NCBI GenBank assembly: GCA_949288045.1
Contig: CASEIC010000046.1
Location: 1 to 45,227, forward strand
Source of the DNA: an uncultured Mycoplasma sp.
GTDB lineage: Bacteria > Bacillota_I > Bacilli_A > Mycoplasmatales > Metamycoplasmataceae
Direction of reading: 5' to 3'
Length of the DNA: 45,227 nucleotides
The notes below the pieces were generated by a model. The model did no database searches and was not told where the DNA came from. It was given only the letters and a program-made list of their open reading frames with translations. The position numbers and the translations under genes are program-made. This document shows positions 11,946 to 22,544 of this stretch, piece by piece. The stretch's first letter is position 1. Each line of letters opens with the position of its first letter.

Positions 11946-13456
11946 TGAAAAAAGAGGGAAAAGATATACTTGAATTAATTAACTTTGTTTCAAGCACAAA
12001 AAATATCGATATTAATGTTATTATTGGTTTTCTTAAAAATTCAATTCAAAGAATTGTTAATTCTCAATTAGATCCTGATGCTGAAATTACGTTAGAAATA
12101 GTTGACAATCAATTAATTCTTACAAATAATAATAAATTAGTTATTGATGACGAGGAAGAATATAAGGGAGATTCAAAAGTTGTTGACATCCATTTATCAG
12201 AAGCGCAACAAATCAATCCAACAATCACTGTTGGAGAAACAATAGCATCAAGAATTTCTTTTGATGATTTTTCAAGATCTTTATATTCAAAAATTGAACA
12301 ATCATTTAGAATTGAAATTTTAAATTGAGAAAAAAGAAGGGTTTACGAAAAATATCAACCATTGATAGGAACAACTGTCGAAGCAAAACTTGAAGAGGAT
12401 TTTGGTGGTAAAGGAGCGACATTTACTTTAGAAGATGGAACTCTTTGTTATATGCCAACAAAATATCAAAATAAAAATATTAATTTAAATGATAAAAAAT
12501 ATCATAATGTAACAATTGAAGAAGTCTACGAAAATTCTAAGTCATATCAAGTTCTTGTGTCAAATGATTCTCCAAATAAAATTAGAGATGTATTAAAACT
12601 TGAAGTTCCTGAAATTGAAAGAGGAGAAATTCAAATTGTTGGTATTTCAAGAATTAAAGGTGAAAGAACAAAAATTTCATTTAGAAAAAATCCAAAATTT
12701 GAAGGTGAACTTGATGTAAAAGGATGCATTATTGGTCAAAATAGCGAAAGAATTAATAGAGTATCAGAAATTGTTGGTGAAAAAATTGATGTTGTTTTAT
12801 ATTCGGATAATATTTATGAATATATTGCTAATGCTTTAAGTCCAGCAAGAATCGTTTCTATTAACAAAAAAACTGGTACAAATGATTATTTGGTTGTTGT
12901 TCCAAATAGACATAATACAGTGGCTATTGGTAAAAAAGGTTCAAATGTAAGATTAACAGTTGAATTGATACGTGTAAATATTGATATTTGTTCATATTCA
13001 TATGCTATTGAAAATAATATTCCAATTCATTGAAATGGAAACATTACTAAAGAAGAATTAGAAGTATTAGATGCCGGTTTTGTTGAAGGACAAACATCAA
13101 CACCATTTATATCATCAAATAGAAAACCAAGACAGAATTGAAATAATAATCAAAGAAGACAAAATTTTATTGATTTTAGTGAGTTTGATAAAGAAATTGA
13201 GGAATTTAATTCTGAAATTCTTTCATATAAATCAGTTGACTTTTCACAATTTAATATTGATGATTCTATGATTAAAAATTCATCTAAAAAATTTGACACA
13301 GATGAGTTTTCTCACATTGAAAAAGAATTTGAAGATCAATTCAGCACAAGTGAAATTAAACATGCAAATGAGAATTTTAAATTTGATAAAGATATAGCGG
13401 GAGATATTAATCTAGATGATATAGATTTAGATGATTTTGAGGAAGATGACTTTTAA
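11945..13456 (+). CDS. nusA: Transcription termination/antitermination factor NusA
   Basis: A protein of 503 residues. The N-terminal RNA-polymerase-binding domain (about 1-130) is followed by an S1 domain (about 138-200) and two KH domains. The second KH carries the AIGKKGSNVRLTVELI signature, and the first has EIERGEIQIVGISRIKGERTKI. The C-terminal ~130 residues are a low-complexity tail ending in Asp/Glu-rich repeats (DDIDLDDFEEDDF), longer than in many relatives. It overlaps the rimP stop by 1 bp and precedes ylxR by 17 bp. Confidence 0.95.
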
Positions 13457-13473
13457 TAAGGAGTATCTAGTTA

Positions 13474-13740
13474 ATGATTACAAGAAAATGTATCATAACT
13501 GGAAAGATAGTACCCGTAAATAATCTTATTAGATTTGTATTATGTAAAAATGGTTCAATTAAATTACAAACTTCAAAAAAAATATGAGGACGTGGTGCAT
13601 ATTGTTTGAAGGATGAGGAAGTTATTGAAACTTTGTTTAAAAAAAGAACATTAAATAAGTCTTTTAAAAGAAATATTTCAACAGAAATTTACAATGAGTT
13701 GAGAAAGGAGGTGGATGAATATGTCAAAAAGCAAGAATAA
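13474..13740 (+). CDS. ylxR: YlxR-family RNA-binding protein (RnpM)
   Basis: A basic protein of 88 residues. RKCIITGK near the N-terminus matches the RxCxxxR/xxK core of YlxR, and GRGAYCLKDEE matches the GRGAYxC signature; both are the family's main marks. In Bacillus YlxR (RnpM) modulates RNase P. It lies between nusA and infB, its normal place. The last 20 bp overlap the infB start in another frame. It is too short and TGA-interrupted to show as an unbroken reading frame under the standard code. Confidence 0.88.
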
Positions 13741-15532
13741 TAAAAGAATTTCAAATGATGATGAAATTAAGAATCAACTTGTTGATGTTAAAGTAGAACT
13801 TAAAGATGGTGTTTTTATTTTTACTGGTCCAATGTCAATTGCAGATTTTGCCAAGAGAATAAATAAATCAGCAAGTGAAATTCTTACAAATTTATTTAAA
13901 AAAGGTGCAATGCATACTTTAAATTCAATTCTTTCTGAAGAAGAAATTGCAGAAATTTGTTTTGATTATGGTTTTGATTTCAAAAAAGAAATTGAAATGA
14001 ATGAATCAAATTTTATGGATTATTTTGAAATTCAAGATGATGAAAAAGATTTGGAACCAAGACCACCAATCATTACAATAATGGGACATGTTGATCACGG
14101 GAAAACAACATTGATTGATAAGATAAGAAATTCAAACATTGCAAGTGGAGAAGCTGGTGGAATTACCCAACATACTGGTGCTTACCAAGTCACTCACAAT
14201 AAAAGAATTATTACCTTTTTGGACACACCAGGTCATGAAGCATTTACAGCAATGAGATTAAATGGTGCAAAAGTAACTGATATTGTTATACTAGTTGTTG
14301 CAGCAGATGATGGAGTAATGCCACAAACAATTGAAGCAATTGATCATGCTAAAGCCGCTAATGTTCCAATAATTGTTTTTGTTAACAAGATGGATAAACC
14401 ATCCGCAGATCCTGAAAAAGTAAAAGGAGATTTATCTAAGCATGATATTCTTTGTGAAGAATGGGGTGGCAATACGACATTTGTTTATGGATCCGGATTG
14501 ACAGGTAAAGGTATAAATGAATTGTTTGAAGCAATTTTATTACAAGCAGATATTCTTGAATTAAAAGCAAATAAAAATCGTTCACCAATTGGTACTGTTA
14601 TTGAGGCAAATATTTCAACAGGTAAGGGAACAATTGCAACATTAATGATTACAAATGGAACAATTTACAAAAGAGATTTTATTGTTGCAGGATCAAATTA
14701 TGGAAGAATAAAAACCTTGTTAAGTATTGATGGAAAAGAGATTGAATCTGCCGGACCGGGAACTCCTGTTGTAATAACCGGTTTGAACTATCTTCCAAAA
14801 TCAGGTGATAAGTTTTTAGGTTTTGAAGATGAAAAATTTGCTAAAAAACTTGCATCTAAGAAAGCTTTTTCTGATAAGCAAAATGAATTAAGTTCCAAAA
14901 ATGTTTTAAATAACATTGATGACAAAAAAGTTATTAATTTAATCATTAAAACTGATGTTCAAGGAACAGCTGAAGCAATTAAGTATTCACTTTCAAAATT
15001 ATCTAATGATGATGCAATAATAAATATTATTAGATATTCAAGTGGAAGTGTTTCAAATTCAGATATATTGCTTGCAAAAGCTTCTAATGCAATTATATTT
15101 GCTTTTAATATGAAGGTTGATGGGTCTATAAGAAATTTAGCCCAACAAGAAAAAATCGTTATTAAAACCTCTTCAATAATTTACGAAATTATAGAAGAGG
15201 TAGAAAAAATAATAAAAACATATGGAACACCAGAATATGAAGAGATTAAAACAGGAGAGGCATTAATTCAAAAAATATTCTTTTATTCAAAAGTTGGAAA
15301 TATTGCAGGATGTTTAGCAACAAGTGGTATAATTAGAGTGAATACAAAAATGAGGCTAATTAGAAATGGCCAAGTTATTCATGAAGGAATTCTTGAAACT
15401 CTTCAACATGGTAAAGATCAAATTAAGAAAGTTGAAAATGGTAAGGAATTCGGAACACACATTAAGAGCTTTAATGACATAAAAGAAGGAGATGTGATTG
15501 AAACTTTTGAGGAAGTTTTGATCAATAAATAG
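13721..15532 (+). CDS. infB: Translation initiation factor IF-2
   Basis: IF-2, 603 residues, which brings initiator tRNA to the 30S subunit and promotes subunit joining. G-domain motifs are GHVDHGKT (about 122-129), GGITQHTGAY (switch I), DTPGHEAF (about 169) and NKMD (about 222). Domains II-IV follow, ending in the C-terminal fMet-tRNA-binding barrel (HGKDQIKKVENGKEFG). The variable N-terminal extension is very short. Of two ATGs (13715, 13721) the second is preferred, because the full-strength ribosome site AAAGGAGGTG ends at 13713 and leaves a normal 7-bp gap. Confidence 0.97.
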   Translation: MSKSKNNKRISNDDEIKNQLVDVKVELKDGVFIFTGPMSIADFAKRINKSASEILTNLFKKGAMHTLNSILSEEEIAEICFDYGFDFKKEIEMNESNFMDYFEIQDDEKDLEPRPPIITIMGHVDHGKTTLIDKIRNSNIASGEAGGITQHTGAYQVTHNKRIITFLDTPGHEAFTAMRLNGAKVTDIVILVVAADDGVMPQTIEAIDHAKAANVPIIVFVNKMDKPSADPEKVKGDLSKHDILCEEWGGNTTFVYGSGLTGKGINELFEAILLQADILELKANKNRSPIGTVIEANISTGKGTIATLMITNGTIYKRDFIVAGSNYGRIKTLLSIDGKEIESAGPGTPVVITGLNYLPKSGDKFLGFEDEKFAKKLASKKAFSDKQNELSSKNVLNNIDDKKVINLIIKTDVQGTAEAIKYSLSKLSNDDAIINIIRYSSGSVSNSDILLAKASNAIIFAFNMKVDGSIRNLAQQEKIVIKTSSIIYEIIEEVEKIIKTYGTPEYEEIKTGEALIQKIFFYSKVGNIAGCLATSGIIRVNTKMRLIRNGQVIHEGILETLQHGKDQIKKVENGKEFGTHIKSFNDIKEGDVIETFEEVLINK

Positions 15533-15534
15533 TT

Positions 15535-15846
15535 ATGCCAATTAAAAAAATTATCACTACCACTACTGAGTCAATCCCAGGAAAAGAGTATGAAATAATA
15601 GGTGTTATTTCTAGTGATAGTTTATCAGTATCATCAAAACTCATGATTCAACATAAAGGTTTAGATAATAATAATTTAGAAAAATTGAAACAAGTTGCCC
15701 AAGATTTGGGTGCAGATGCAGTGGTTGGAATAAGAATTTCACATGATTATGGTCGCGAAACTTATATAGGTACTGCCGTTAAATTTAAGTGAAATTATAA
15801 AAAAATTACCGAAGAGATAAAAGACAACAAAAAGGAGTGTAAATAA
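15535..15846 (+). CDS. UPF0145/YbjQ-like protein, copy 1
   Basis: A protein of 103 residues. It has the YbjQ/UPF0145 pattern: TTTESIPGKEYEIIGVI at the N-terminus, DLGADAVVGIRI in the middle and YIGTAVKFK at the end of the core. A charged extension of about 18 residues after a TGA-encoded Trp is not found in the two paralogues (15849-16115 and 33262-33495). The family forms ring-like oligomers and is sometimes called heavy-metal-binding, but no metal ligands are evident here. It starts 2 bp after infB. Confidence 0.75.
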
Positions 15847-15848
15847 TT

Positions 15849-16115
15849 ATGAAGTTAATTATTGATAGGTTATTAATTACTACAACAGAAAATATTCCGG
15901 GTGCTGAGTATTCAATTATTGGTTTTGTTGGAGGATTAAGTGATAACAATCCATTTGCAAAAGATGCTTTGAATACTGGATATGTTAGAATGCAAGAAGA
16001 AGCTGCAAAACTTGGAGCAGATGCAATTGTTGCAGTTAAATGTGAAATTAAAGGTGATTTTGCATATTTCTATGGTACTGCAGTTAGATATAAAGCTATA
16101 AGAAAAATAAAATAA
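15849..16115 (+). CDS. UPF0145/YbjQ-like protein, copy 2
   Basis: A protein of 88 residues, adjacent paralogue of the preceding gene: LITTTENIPGAEYSIIGFVGG, then KLGADAIVAVKCEI and YGTAVRYKAI. AAGGAG ends the previous gene and serves as ribosome site. Its stop overlaps the rbfA start by one base, so it is built into the infB-rbfA operon. The function of the family is unknown. Confidence 0.75.
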   Translation: MKLIIDRLLITTTENIPGAEYSIIGFVGGLSDNNPFAKDALNTGYVRMQEEAAKLGADAIVAVKCEIKGDFAYFYGTAVRYKAIRKIK

Positions 16116-16459
16116 TGAATGAAATACAGAGAAGAAAAAAAGAATCAAATTATTTACTTTGAATTTCAAAAATAATTAATGAAGAAGTTACCAATTCTAA
16201 TGTTAAGAATGTATCTGTTATAGATGCAAAACTTTCAAATGATGGTTCAATTTTAAAAGTGTTTGTTTCGTTTGATAAAAATGAGAAAAAAGCATTAGAA
16301 GCATTGAATAATGTAAAAGGTTTTATTAGAACAGAATTATCAAAATATGACTCATATTCTAGAAGAGTTCCGGATATAATTTTCAAAATTGATGAGGTTC
16401 AAAAATATTCATCAAGAATTGATGAACTTTTAAAACAAATTAAAAATGAAAATGAATAG
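16115..16459 (+). CDS. rbfA: Ribosome-binding factor A
   Basis: A 114-residue KH-fold protein for 30S maturation (16S 5' end). Features are the N-terminal RRKKESNYLLWISKIINEEV helix, VSVIDAKLSNDGSILKVFVSF strands, and the C-terminal RRVPDIIFKIDEVQKYSSRIDELL, close to the family consensus R-PEL-F--D-S---G-RI--LL. Trp in LLWIS is TGA-encoded. It lies downstream of infB as usual, separated by the two UPF0145 genes, and overlaps mnmG by 8 bp. Confidence 0.9.
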
Positions 16460-18279
16460 AAAATTTGATGCAATTGTAGTTGGTGGCGGGCACGCCAGGA
16501 ATAGAAGCAGTTTTTGCTCTTGCTAAAAATAATTTTAATGTTGCTCTTGTAAGTTTGAATACTTCAAGGCTAGCAATGCTTCCTTGCAATCCTTCGATAG
16601 GAGGTCCGGCAAAAGGGATTATTACAAGAGAAATTGATGCACTTGGTGGAGTCCAAGGAATTTTTGCAGATAAAGCAATGATTCAAATAAAAATGTTAAA
16701 TACATCAAAAGGTCCTGCCGTTCGAGCTTTAAGGGCTCAAATTGATAAAGATAAATATTCTCAAATTGTTTTGGATGAAATTAAAAAGCACAAAAACATA
16801 ACCTTAATTGAAGCTATTGCAGAAGAAATTATTCAAGAAAATAATGTTGTTAAAGGTATTAAATTAAATGATGGTTCTATTGTGGAATCTAAAGTTGTTA
16901 TATTAACAACAGGAACCTATATGGATTCAAGAATATTAAGAGGTTCAGATATAACAATTAGTGGACCCGATGGAGAAAAAACAACAAAAAATTTATCCAA
17001 GTCATTAATTGAAAACGGGATTGAACTTATAAGATTAAAAACTGGAACACCAGCAAGAATATTTGCAGATTCAATTAATTGGGATGAAGTTGAAGAAGAA
17101 ATTCTTCCAATTGAAGAATTGACTTTTTCATCTAAAACTAAAAATAAATTAAAAGCTCAAATACATTGCTGATTAACTTATACAAATAAAAAAACTCATA
17201 AAATTATTATGGATAATATAAATAAATCAGCAATGTATTCAGGCCTTATAGAAGGAGTGGGACCAAGATATTGTCCCTCTATTGAAGATAAGATTGTTAA
17301 GTTTTCACACAAAGAAAGACATCAAGTTTTTTTTGAACCCGAAACCGAAAAGCAAGATGTGTATTATATTAATGGTTGTTCAACTTCAATGCCTATTGAA
17401 GTTCAAGATCAATTTTTAAGAACAATTCCAGGTCTTAAAAATTGTCGGATTCAAAAATATGGTTATGCTATTGAATATGACGCTGTTACTTCGGGACAGA
17501 TTTACAAATCATTAGAATCAAAAAAAATAAGAGGTTTATATTTTGCAGGACAAATCAATGGAACAAGCGGTTATGAAGAAGCAGCGGGACAAGGTTTGGT
17601 TGCTGGGATTAATGCATCATTGAAATTAAAAAATAAGAAACCAATTGATTTAAAAAGAAATGATTCATATATAGGTGTTCTTATTGATGATTTGGTTTTA
17701 AAAGGAACAAAAGAACCATATAGAATGTTAACTTCAAGAGCTGAATATCGTCTTTTGTTGAGAAATGATAATGCAGATATAAGAATGTGTGAATATGCAT
17801 TATATGCAAATATGATTTCAAAAGAAGAATATGATAGAGTCAAAAACAAATATGAAATGATTGATAATAAAATAAATGAGTTAGAAAACATATATCTTTC
17901 ATCTAATGATGAACTTGCAAAAAAATATAATATTTTACATGGTTCATCATTATTAAAAGTAATAGTAAGACCTGATGTTGATTATAATGATTTTATTAAT
18001 GATTTTAAATATAAAGATGAACTTGTAATAAAAGTAAGATTAGAAGGTTATATTGAAAAACAAAATAAGGCAGCATCAAAAATGTTAAGGTTAGAAGCTC
18101 TTAAAATACCTAAAAATATTGATTATGATAATGTAGATAATTTATCCTTAGAAGCAAGAGATAAACTTAAAAAAATAAATCCTGAAACAATAGGGCAAGC
18201 TTCAAGAATTAGTGGAATTAATCCATCTGATATTGAAATGATATTATTTTATTTAAATTTAAAACATAGAAATAAATAG
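16452..18279 (+). CDS. mnmG: tRNA U34 carboxymethylaminomethyl synthase MnmG, apparent frameshift
   Basis: FAD enzyme that, with MnmE, modifies the wobble uridine of several tRNAs. Corrected length is about 608 residues, normal for MnmG. The N-terminal FAD motif starts perfectly (FDAIVVGGGHA) from ATG 16452, but the next codons are out of frame. Skipping one base near 16497 gives GIEAVFALAK and then an unbroken MnmG: CNPSIGGPAKG, RALRAQIDKD, GTYMDSRILRG, RLKTGTPAR, SGYEEAAGQGLVAGINA and a tRNA-binding C-terminal domain with QASRISGINPSDI. If only the downstream frame is used, a GTG at 16480 would lose the nucleotide-binding strand. It is either a one-base sequence/assembly error or a true inactivating insertion. 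Confidence 0.93.
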
Positions 18280-18293
18280 ATGTTTTATTGATT

Positions 18294-19286
18294 TTATACT
18301 AATTTCTGAAAACCTTCAATTATGTAAGTTCTTTCAATACTTTGTTCTCCTTTTGAATATTGAAAGTCAACAAACAAACAACCATCTTCAGGTAAGTATG
18401 ATAGGGATTTTATAGTTACAATTATTCCTTCCTTTGATTTTGGTAAACCATTAAAGTATTCATCTGTTATTTTTTCAATTGGCCAATTTTCCTCAGTTGC
18501 AGTTAATTTTTTAGAATCCTCTTTTGGAGTAATTTCGATATTAGGATACAATTCATTTACAATATCTCATAATGATTCAGGTTTTTTAAAACCAGTTACT
18601 GTATATGTTCTAGTAGTTACATCGTTATCTCTTGAAAATTCATATTTTATTTCCATTAAACACGCTAATTCATTTGTTTCAATTGAGATAACATTTACAG
18701 ATATTCCTTCCTGTTTTGTTGGCAATCCATAGAAATATTGTTGATTAATCATAGAAATTGTTCATGTATCTTTTGAAGCAGTTAATTCTTCGCCTTTTGG
18801 TGTTAGAAGAATTTGAACATCACTATATAATTCATCAATAATTTCATCAAATGATTTCACTTCAATAGCAAATCCTTCAATTAAATATTCTTTATCAATA
18901 GATTCTCCATCTCTAGAGTAATTTATTACAATTGTTATTTCACCTTGGTCAGGACTATATTTTTTAACTTCTTTAACTTTAACATCAATACCTTCTTGAC
19001 TTTTTGGAAAATTATTAAACAATATTTCATTAAAATTATTAATTGGAAAATTTTCTTCTGTTGCAGTGTATTCTTTTGCTAATTCTTTTGGTGATATTTT
19101 TATACTTCCATATAGTAAATTAACAACTTGTTCAAATGAAAGTGATGATAAATCAACATTTGAACTTTTTTTATTCAAAATAGTATAAACACCCGCTCCA
19201 CAAACAAAAAGACCAGATGCTATTAATCCAGAAGTTACAAAAATAAGAAATTTAGATTGGGTTGATAAGTTCTTTCATTTTCCCAT
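18294..19286 (-). CDS. Membrane-anchored surface protein with three tandem ~95-residue repeats
   Basis: A protein of 330 residues. The N-terminal signal-anchor (about 12-34, FLIFVTSGLIASGLFVCGAG) contains a Cys, but the preceding Phe-Val is a poor lipobox. The rest is three repeats (about 45-140, 143-238 and 240-330), each running from LY--(I/V)-I-P through T-A-(E/K)(E/D)-W/F, then GLP/NFP-K-(K/Q)EGI, beta strands, Y(S/E)(R/K), and ending (Y)(I/L/V)-GF. The pattern resembles the repeated lipoprotein-associated domain of mycoplasma surface lipoproteins (Lipoprotein_17 type), but this is not verified. GAGG lies ~15 bp before ATG. It converges on mnmG with a 14-bp gap. Confidence 0.65.
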
Positions 19287-19317
19287 AAATTTAATTAACC
19301 TCTTCTTTTCTTTATAA

Positions 19318-19336
19318 ATTATATTTCATTTATAAT
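19318..19336. promoter_or_regulatory. Divergent promoters between the repeat protein and 19362 gene
   Basis: TATAAT on the minus strand (ATTATA at 19318-19323) and TATAAT on the plus strand (19331-19336) lie within 20 bp and drive the two divergent genes. The plus gene has AAAGGAG (19348-19354) before its ATG. Confidence 0.5.
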
Positions 19337-19361
19337 AAAATTATTGCAAAGGAGATGATAA

Positions 19362-19814
19362 ATGTCATTAATTGATGAAGATTTTTCACCAAAAAAAGAA
19401 ACAGAAAATCAAGAACAAGAATTAGAATGTAAAATATGTAAGAGTAAAATTGATGTTAATTCTCCTATCTTGCTTTGTGAAAATGATTTTAATAAAACTA
19501 TTACTGGAACTTTAAACAATATAAAAATAAACGTCTATAAAATAAGAGGCGAACTTGAAAAAGTAAATACAACTTTGAATACTATTAATCTTGAGTTAGA
19601 GAATAATAAAAATATTCATATTATTGCTAAAAATAAATTAGAAATTGATAAATTGAATTTTGAAGCATTAGAGAAAAAACTAAAAATAGATTTAAAATTA
19701 AATTATGATGCATTTGAGTTAAATCAACAACAAGCAAATTCATTAAGAGAAATAATGAAATGAACAAAATTTGCACATGCAAGTTTAGAAGATTTAGAAC
19801 AAGAAAATAAATAG
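19362..19814 (+). CDS. Coiled-coil protein with N-terminal CxxC (possible half zinc ribbon)
   Basis: A cytoplasmic protein of 150 residues. The N-terminus is acidic (about 1-22). It is followed by CKICKSKIDVNSPILLC (about 24-40), three cysteines in a zinc-ribbon-like spacing, and then a long heptad-rich helix (about 50-130) suggesting a coiled coil. TGA-encoded Trp lies near residue 134. No family is recognised. It begins a short operon with a DUF1292-like gene (7 bp downstream) and a membrane-anchored methyltransferase-like gene. Confidence 0.6.
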
Positions 19815-19821
19815 AGGATAT

Positions 19822-20082
19822 ATGAATAATAAAAATTTTAAAAATGCAAAATTAAATGATAATGTATTAAATATTGAACTTGAAGATGGCAAATGAGTCG
19901 ATGCAAGTGTTTTATTTACTTTTGAAGAAAATGGTGATCAATTTATTATGTATGAGATAGAAGAAATGGCTTATGGTGCTAAAGTTAAAGAAGACAATAC
20001 ATTAATACCAATTGAAGATGATGAATGAGATTTGGTTGAAAAAATATTTAATGAGTGGTTAGATGAAGAAGAGGGAGAATAG
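19822..20082 (+). CDS. DUF1292-like small acidic protein
   Basis: An acidic protein of 86 residues; its two TGA Trp codons break it under the standard code. It reads LEDGKWVDASVLFTFEENGDQFIMYEI and then a Glu/Asp-rich C-terminus with W-LVEKIFNEWLDEE. The strand pattern (LFTFEENG-QFIMYE) and the -V-D-E-WDLVE-I end match DUF1292/YrzB proteins of Firmicutes, of unknown function. RBS is GAGG 6 bp before ATG. It sits between a coiled-coil protein and a membrane-anchored methyltransferase-like protein. Confidence 0.65.
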
Positions 20083-20086
20083 TATA

Positions 20087-20785
20087 ATGTCTGACGCTTT
20101 AATTATTTCAATAGTTTTAGCATCATCTGCTGGGATTTTTATTTTGTGCGCTTTGATTTATTGAATATTCATATTCAAAAAAGTAAGAGCAAAAAGAAAA
20201 GAAATTTTAGATAATCAATTTAAGATTGAAAAAGAAATAGAAAATAATAAAGGTGAAATAGCAATGCGTTCAAGAGAAGATTTTGGTGAACCATTGGTAG
20301 ATTTACAAAATGATTTAGGAAAAACAATAAGTCATGAAATAGTTGAGTTTTGTATTAATTCATGTATTAGAAATGAATTTAAAAACATATTATTGATTGG
20401 AAATGTTGAACCATATGAGGCAATAACAATTTCTAATAAATCTTCATGTGTGGTTAATGTAAGAAAGAATGAATTTGACAAAGAAAAATATGATGAAATT
20501 AAAAAAAGCAGATCAATAGTTAGACATAATATAAATATTTTAGAAGATATAAATGATGCTCAATTTGATTCGATTATGTGCTTGAATTCAACAAATAATT
20601 TTGATCAGTTATTTTTAAAAAACGAAAAATTCCTTAGAGAAAAAGGGATGTTTATTTTTGCAAATACTAAAGCAAATAAAAGTTCCCAAAAAGCATTAGT
20701 TCGAGAAGTTGAGTGATTAAAATATAGATATGATATTTTGAATTGATATACTGGTTTTGTGACAATAGTCAAAGATTTTAACTAA
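20087..20785 (+). CDS. Membrane-anchored protein with methyltransferase-like Rossmann fold
   Basis: A protein of 232 residues. A single N-terminal helix (about 5-27) is followed by a basic stretch and a cytoplasmic domain whose order of strands fits a class I SAM-methyltransferase: FKNILLIGN where motif I should be (its Gly-rich loop is reduced), INILEDINDAQFDSIMCLN (motif IV position) and FLREKGMFIFANT (motif V/VI-like). The Gly-x-Gly of motif I is not intact, so activity is doubtful. Its last 8 bp overlap the stop of the convergent permease. I recall similarly annotated putative methyltransferases in mycoplasmas, but have not compared them. Confidence 0.55.
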
Positions 20786-22448
20786 TAACAAATGTTTGTT
20801 CTTTTCATTGTTCATATTTTTCCAAAGAACCATATTTTTTGATGTATATTTTATCCTCAATAAATCTTATTCCATAAGTTAAACCAATTATAATAAACAA
20901 TGTTAAAACAAGCATTGAACGACTAATTATTTCTTGTGTGTAATTATTGACTTTATTTTCATTTAATATTACAACCATTATCAAATCAATGAAAGGAACA
21001 ATAACTGTAATTATAGTTGAAACACCAATCATTATTGAACTAATTCAAGCTGTTGGCAAGAAATATTTTGTTTTTTTAGTTTGAACAAAATTATTTTTTC
21101 TATTTATAATTCCACCAAAAATCGCTGCAACTACAAGAGCAAAAATAAATACAGACATTCAATTAGCAACTAAGTCTGCAAATGAATATAAATTATCCAT
21201 TTTATCTCCATACCCCACCCCATAGTTATCAATATATGCAAGAGCACCTATTATTGAAAAAATAATAACAAGTGGCAAAGTTGTAATTATTGAAAAAATA
21301 ACACCAACTTTTGGTTTGTGTTCATTTAATTTATTTTTATATTTGTATGAAAAAGGCAATTCTCCTTCTTTCATTAATGTTTCTGTGTATCTTGGCATTC
21401 ACATTGAAAATGCATTGATAATTCCTAAAATACCAATAGCTATAAGTATATTTATAATTCCATAGATAATTCTGCCTGTGTCTCCTCATTGATTAACCAT
21501 GTATTTTCCCATATTTGAAAATGAACCATCATTGATTGACATAGTTATAGCTATCACTAAATATATGATTGTTGTAATAATAAGACCAATAAGAATAACA
21601 AGAGGAGTTTTTTTTGGTTCTTTTAATTCTGTTTGAATTCCTGCAACAACATAAAATCCATCATATGCAAAGAAAATTGCACTAATTGATAAAAACATTC
21701 CAATATGAGGAAAAATATTTGCAAATTTTCCACCACTACTCATGTAATCACCAACATCACCAATACTTGGCATTCCCGAATTATCAAAACCTATTTGAAT
21801 TTTTCCTCCCGCATTCATACCAATTAGGATAATCCCAATTATTGCAACACCACCAAGTGGAATAAATTTTATATATGTAATAATTTTATTTTGGATATCA
21901 CCTATTTTTGAGAACAATCCTGAAATTACAATAAAGTATAATGAAATTACAATTGATATAACTGTTCAAATAATTCAGTCATAATTTGTACCAAAAGAAT
22001 AAGGAATTATTCCTCCAATTTCGCCAGTTGGACTAACACTAAACCCATTAACAAGCGCTCCAACACCATCTTGTAAAGACATAATTACATACAGAGGCAT
22101 ATAAAAAAGATTTAATGGTAGATATAAATAGAACATAAAATTTTTTGCTGCTTTAAATGTTTTTTTACTATTAAATGTTTTTGTTCATCCTAAAATTGAT
22201 AAATCATCATTTCTGGCAGAAGCAATTTCTACAAGAGCAAGAGCCATACAAATTACAGAAGCGGCTGCTATTAATCATGAAACAATTGCTAAAACTAATG
22301 AATTTTGAACACTACTTAGTACAGAACCAGATTTGAAAAATATTCCAGCACCTATTGAGGAACCCATAACAACTAAAATTGCAGAAAAAAAAGAAATTTT
22401 TCTCATAGTTGTTTGATTTGCAATTAATTGTTCATTTTTTTGTGTCAT
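20778..22448 (-). CDS. APC-superfamily amino acid permease
   Basis: A polytopic membrane protein of 556 residues with about 12-13 hydrophobic segments. The first helix pair carries the amino acid/polyamine/organocation permease signature GSSIGAGIFFKSG (about 29-41), and FFAYDGFYVVAG matches the family's helix 6 F-Y-GF region. It probably imports amino acids or peptide-derived substrates; specificity cannot be read. Several Trp are TGA-encoded. It appears leaderless: TATAAT on this strand lies only 7 bp before the ATG, with no Shine-Dalgarno. It is transcribed away from pstS and convergent with the methyltransferase-like gene, overlapping it by 8 bp. Confidence 0.88.
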
Positions 22449-22455
22449 GACTTTT

Positions 22456-22461
22456 ATTATA
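22456..22461 (-). promoter_or_regulatory. Leaderless-type -10 box for the permease
   Basis: ATTATA on the plus strand, i.e. TATAAT on the minus strand, 7 bp before the permease ATG at 22448. The predicted transcript start coincides with or is next to the ATG. Confidence 0.5.
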
Positions 22462-22544
22462 TTAGAGTTATTAGAGTATTGATAAAATTAAAATTAAAAA
22501 TTTAATTTTGTAAAAATTATTTTAAAATTTTATTGTAATGAAGT

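Noticed and set aside
13071-13271. Plus-strand 66-codon frame within nusA
   Set aside because: Out-of-frame overlap with the acidic NusA tail, and no start signal.
17571-17891. Minus-strand 106-codon frame inside mnmG
   Set aside because: Antisense shadow of a conserved gene, with no ribosome site and no recognisable protein.
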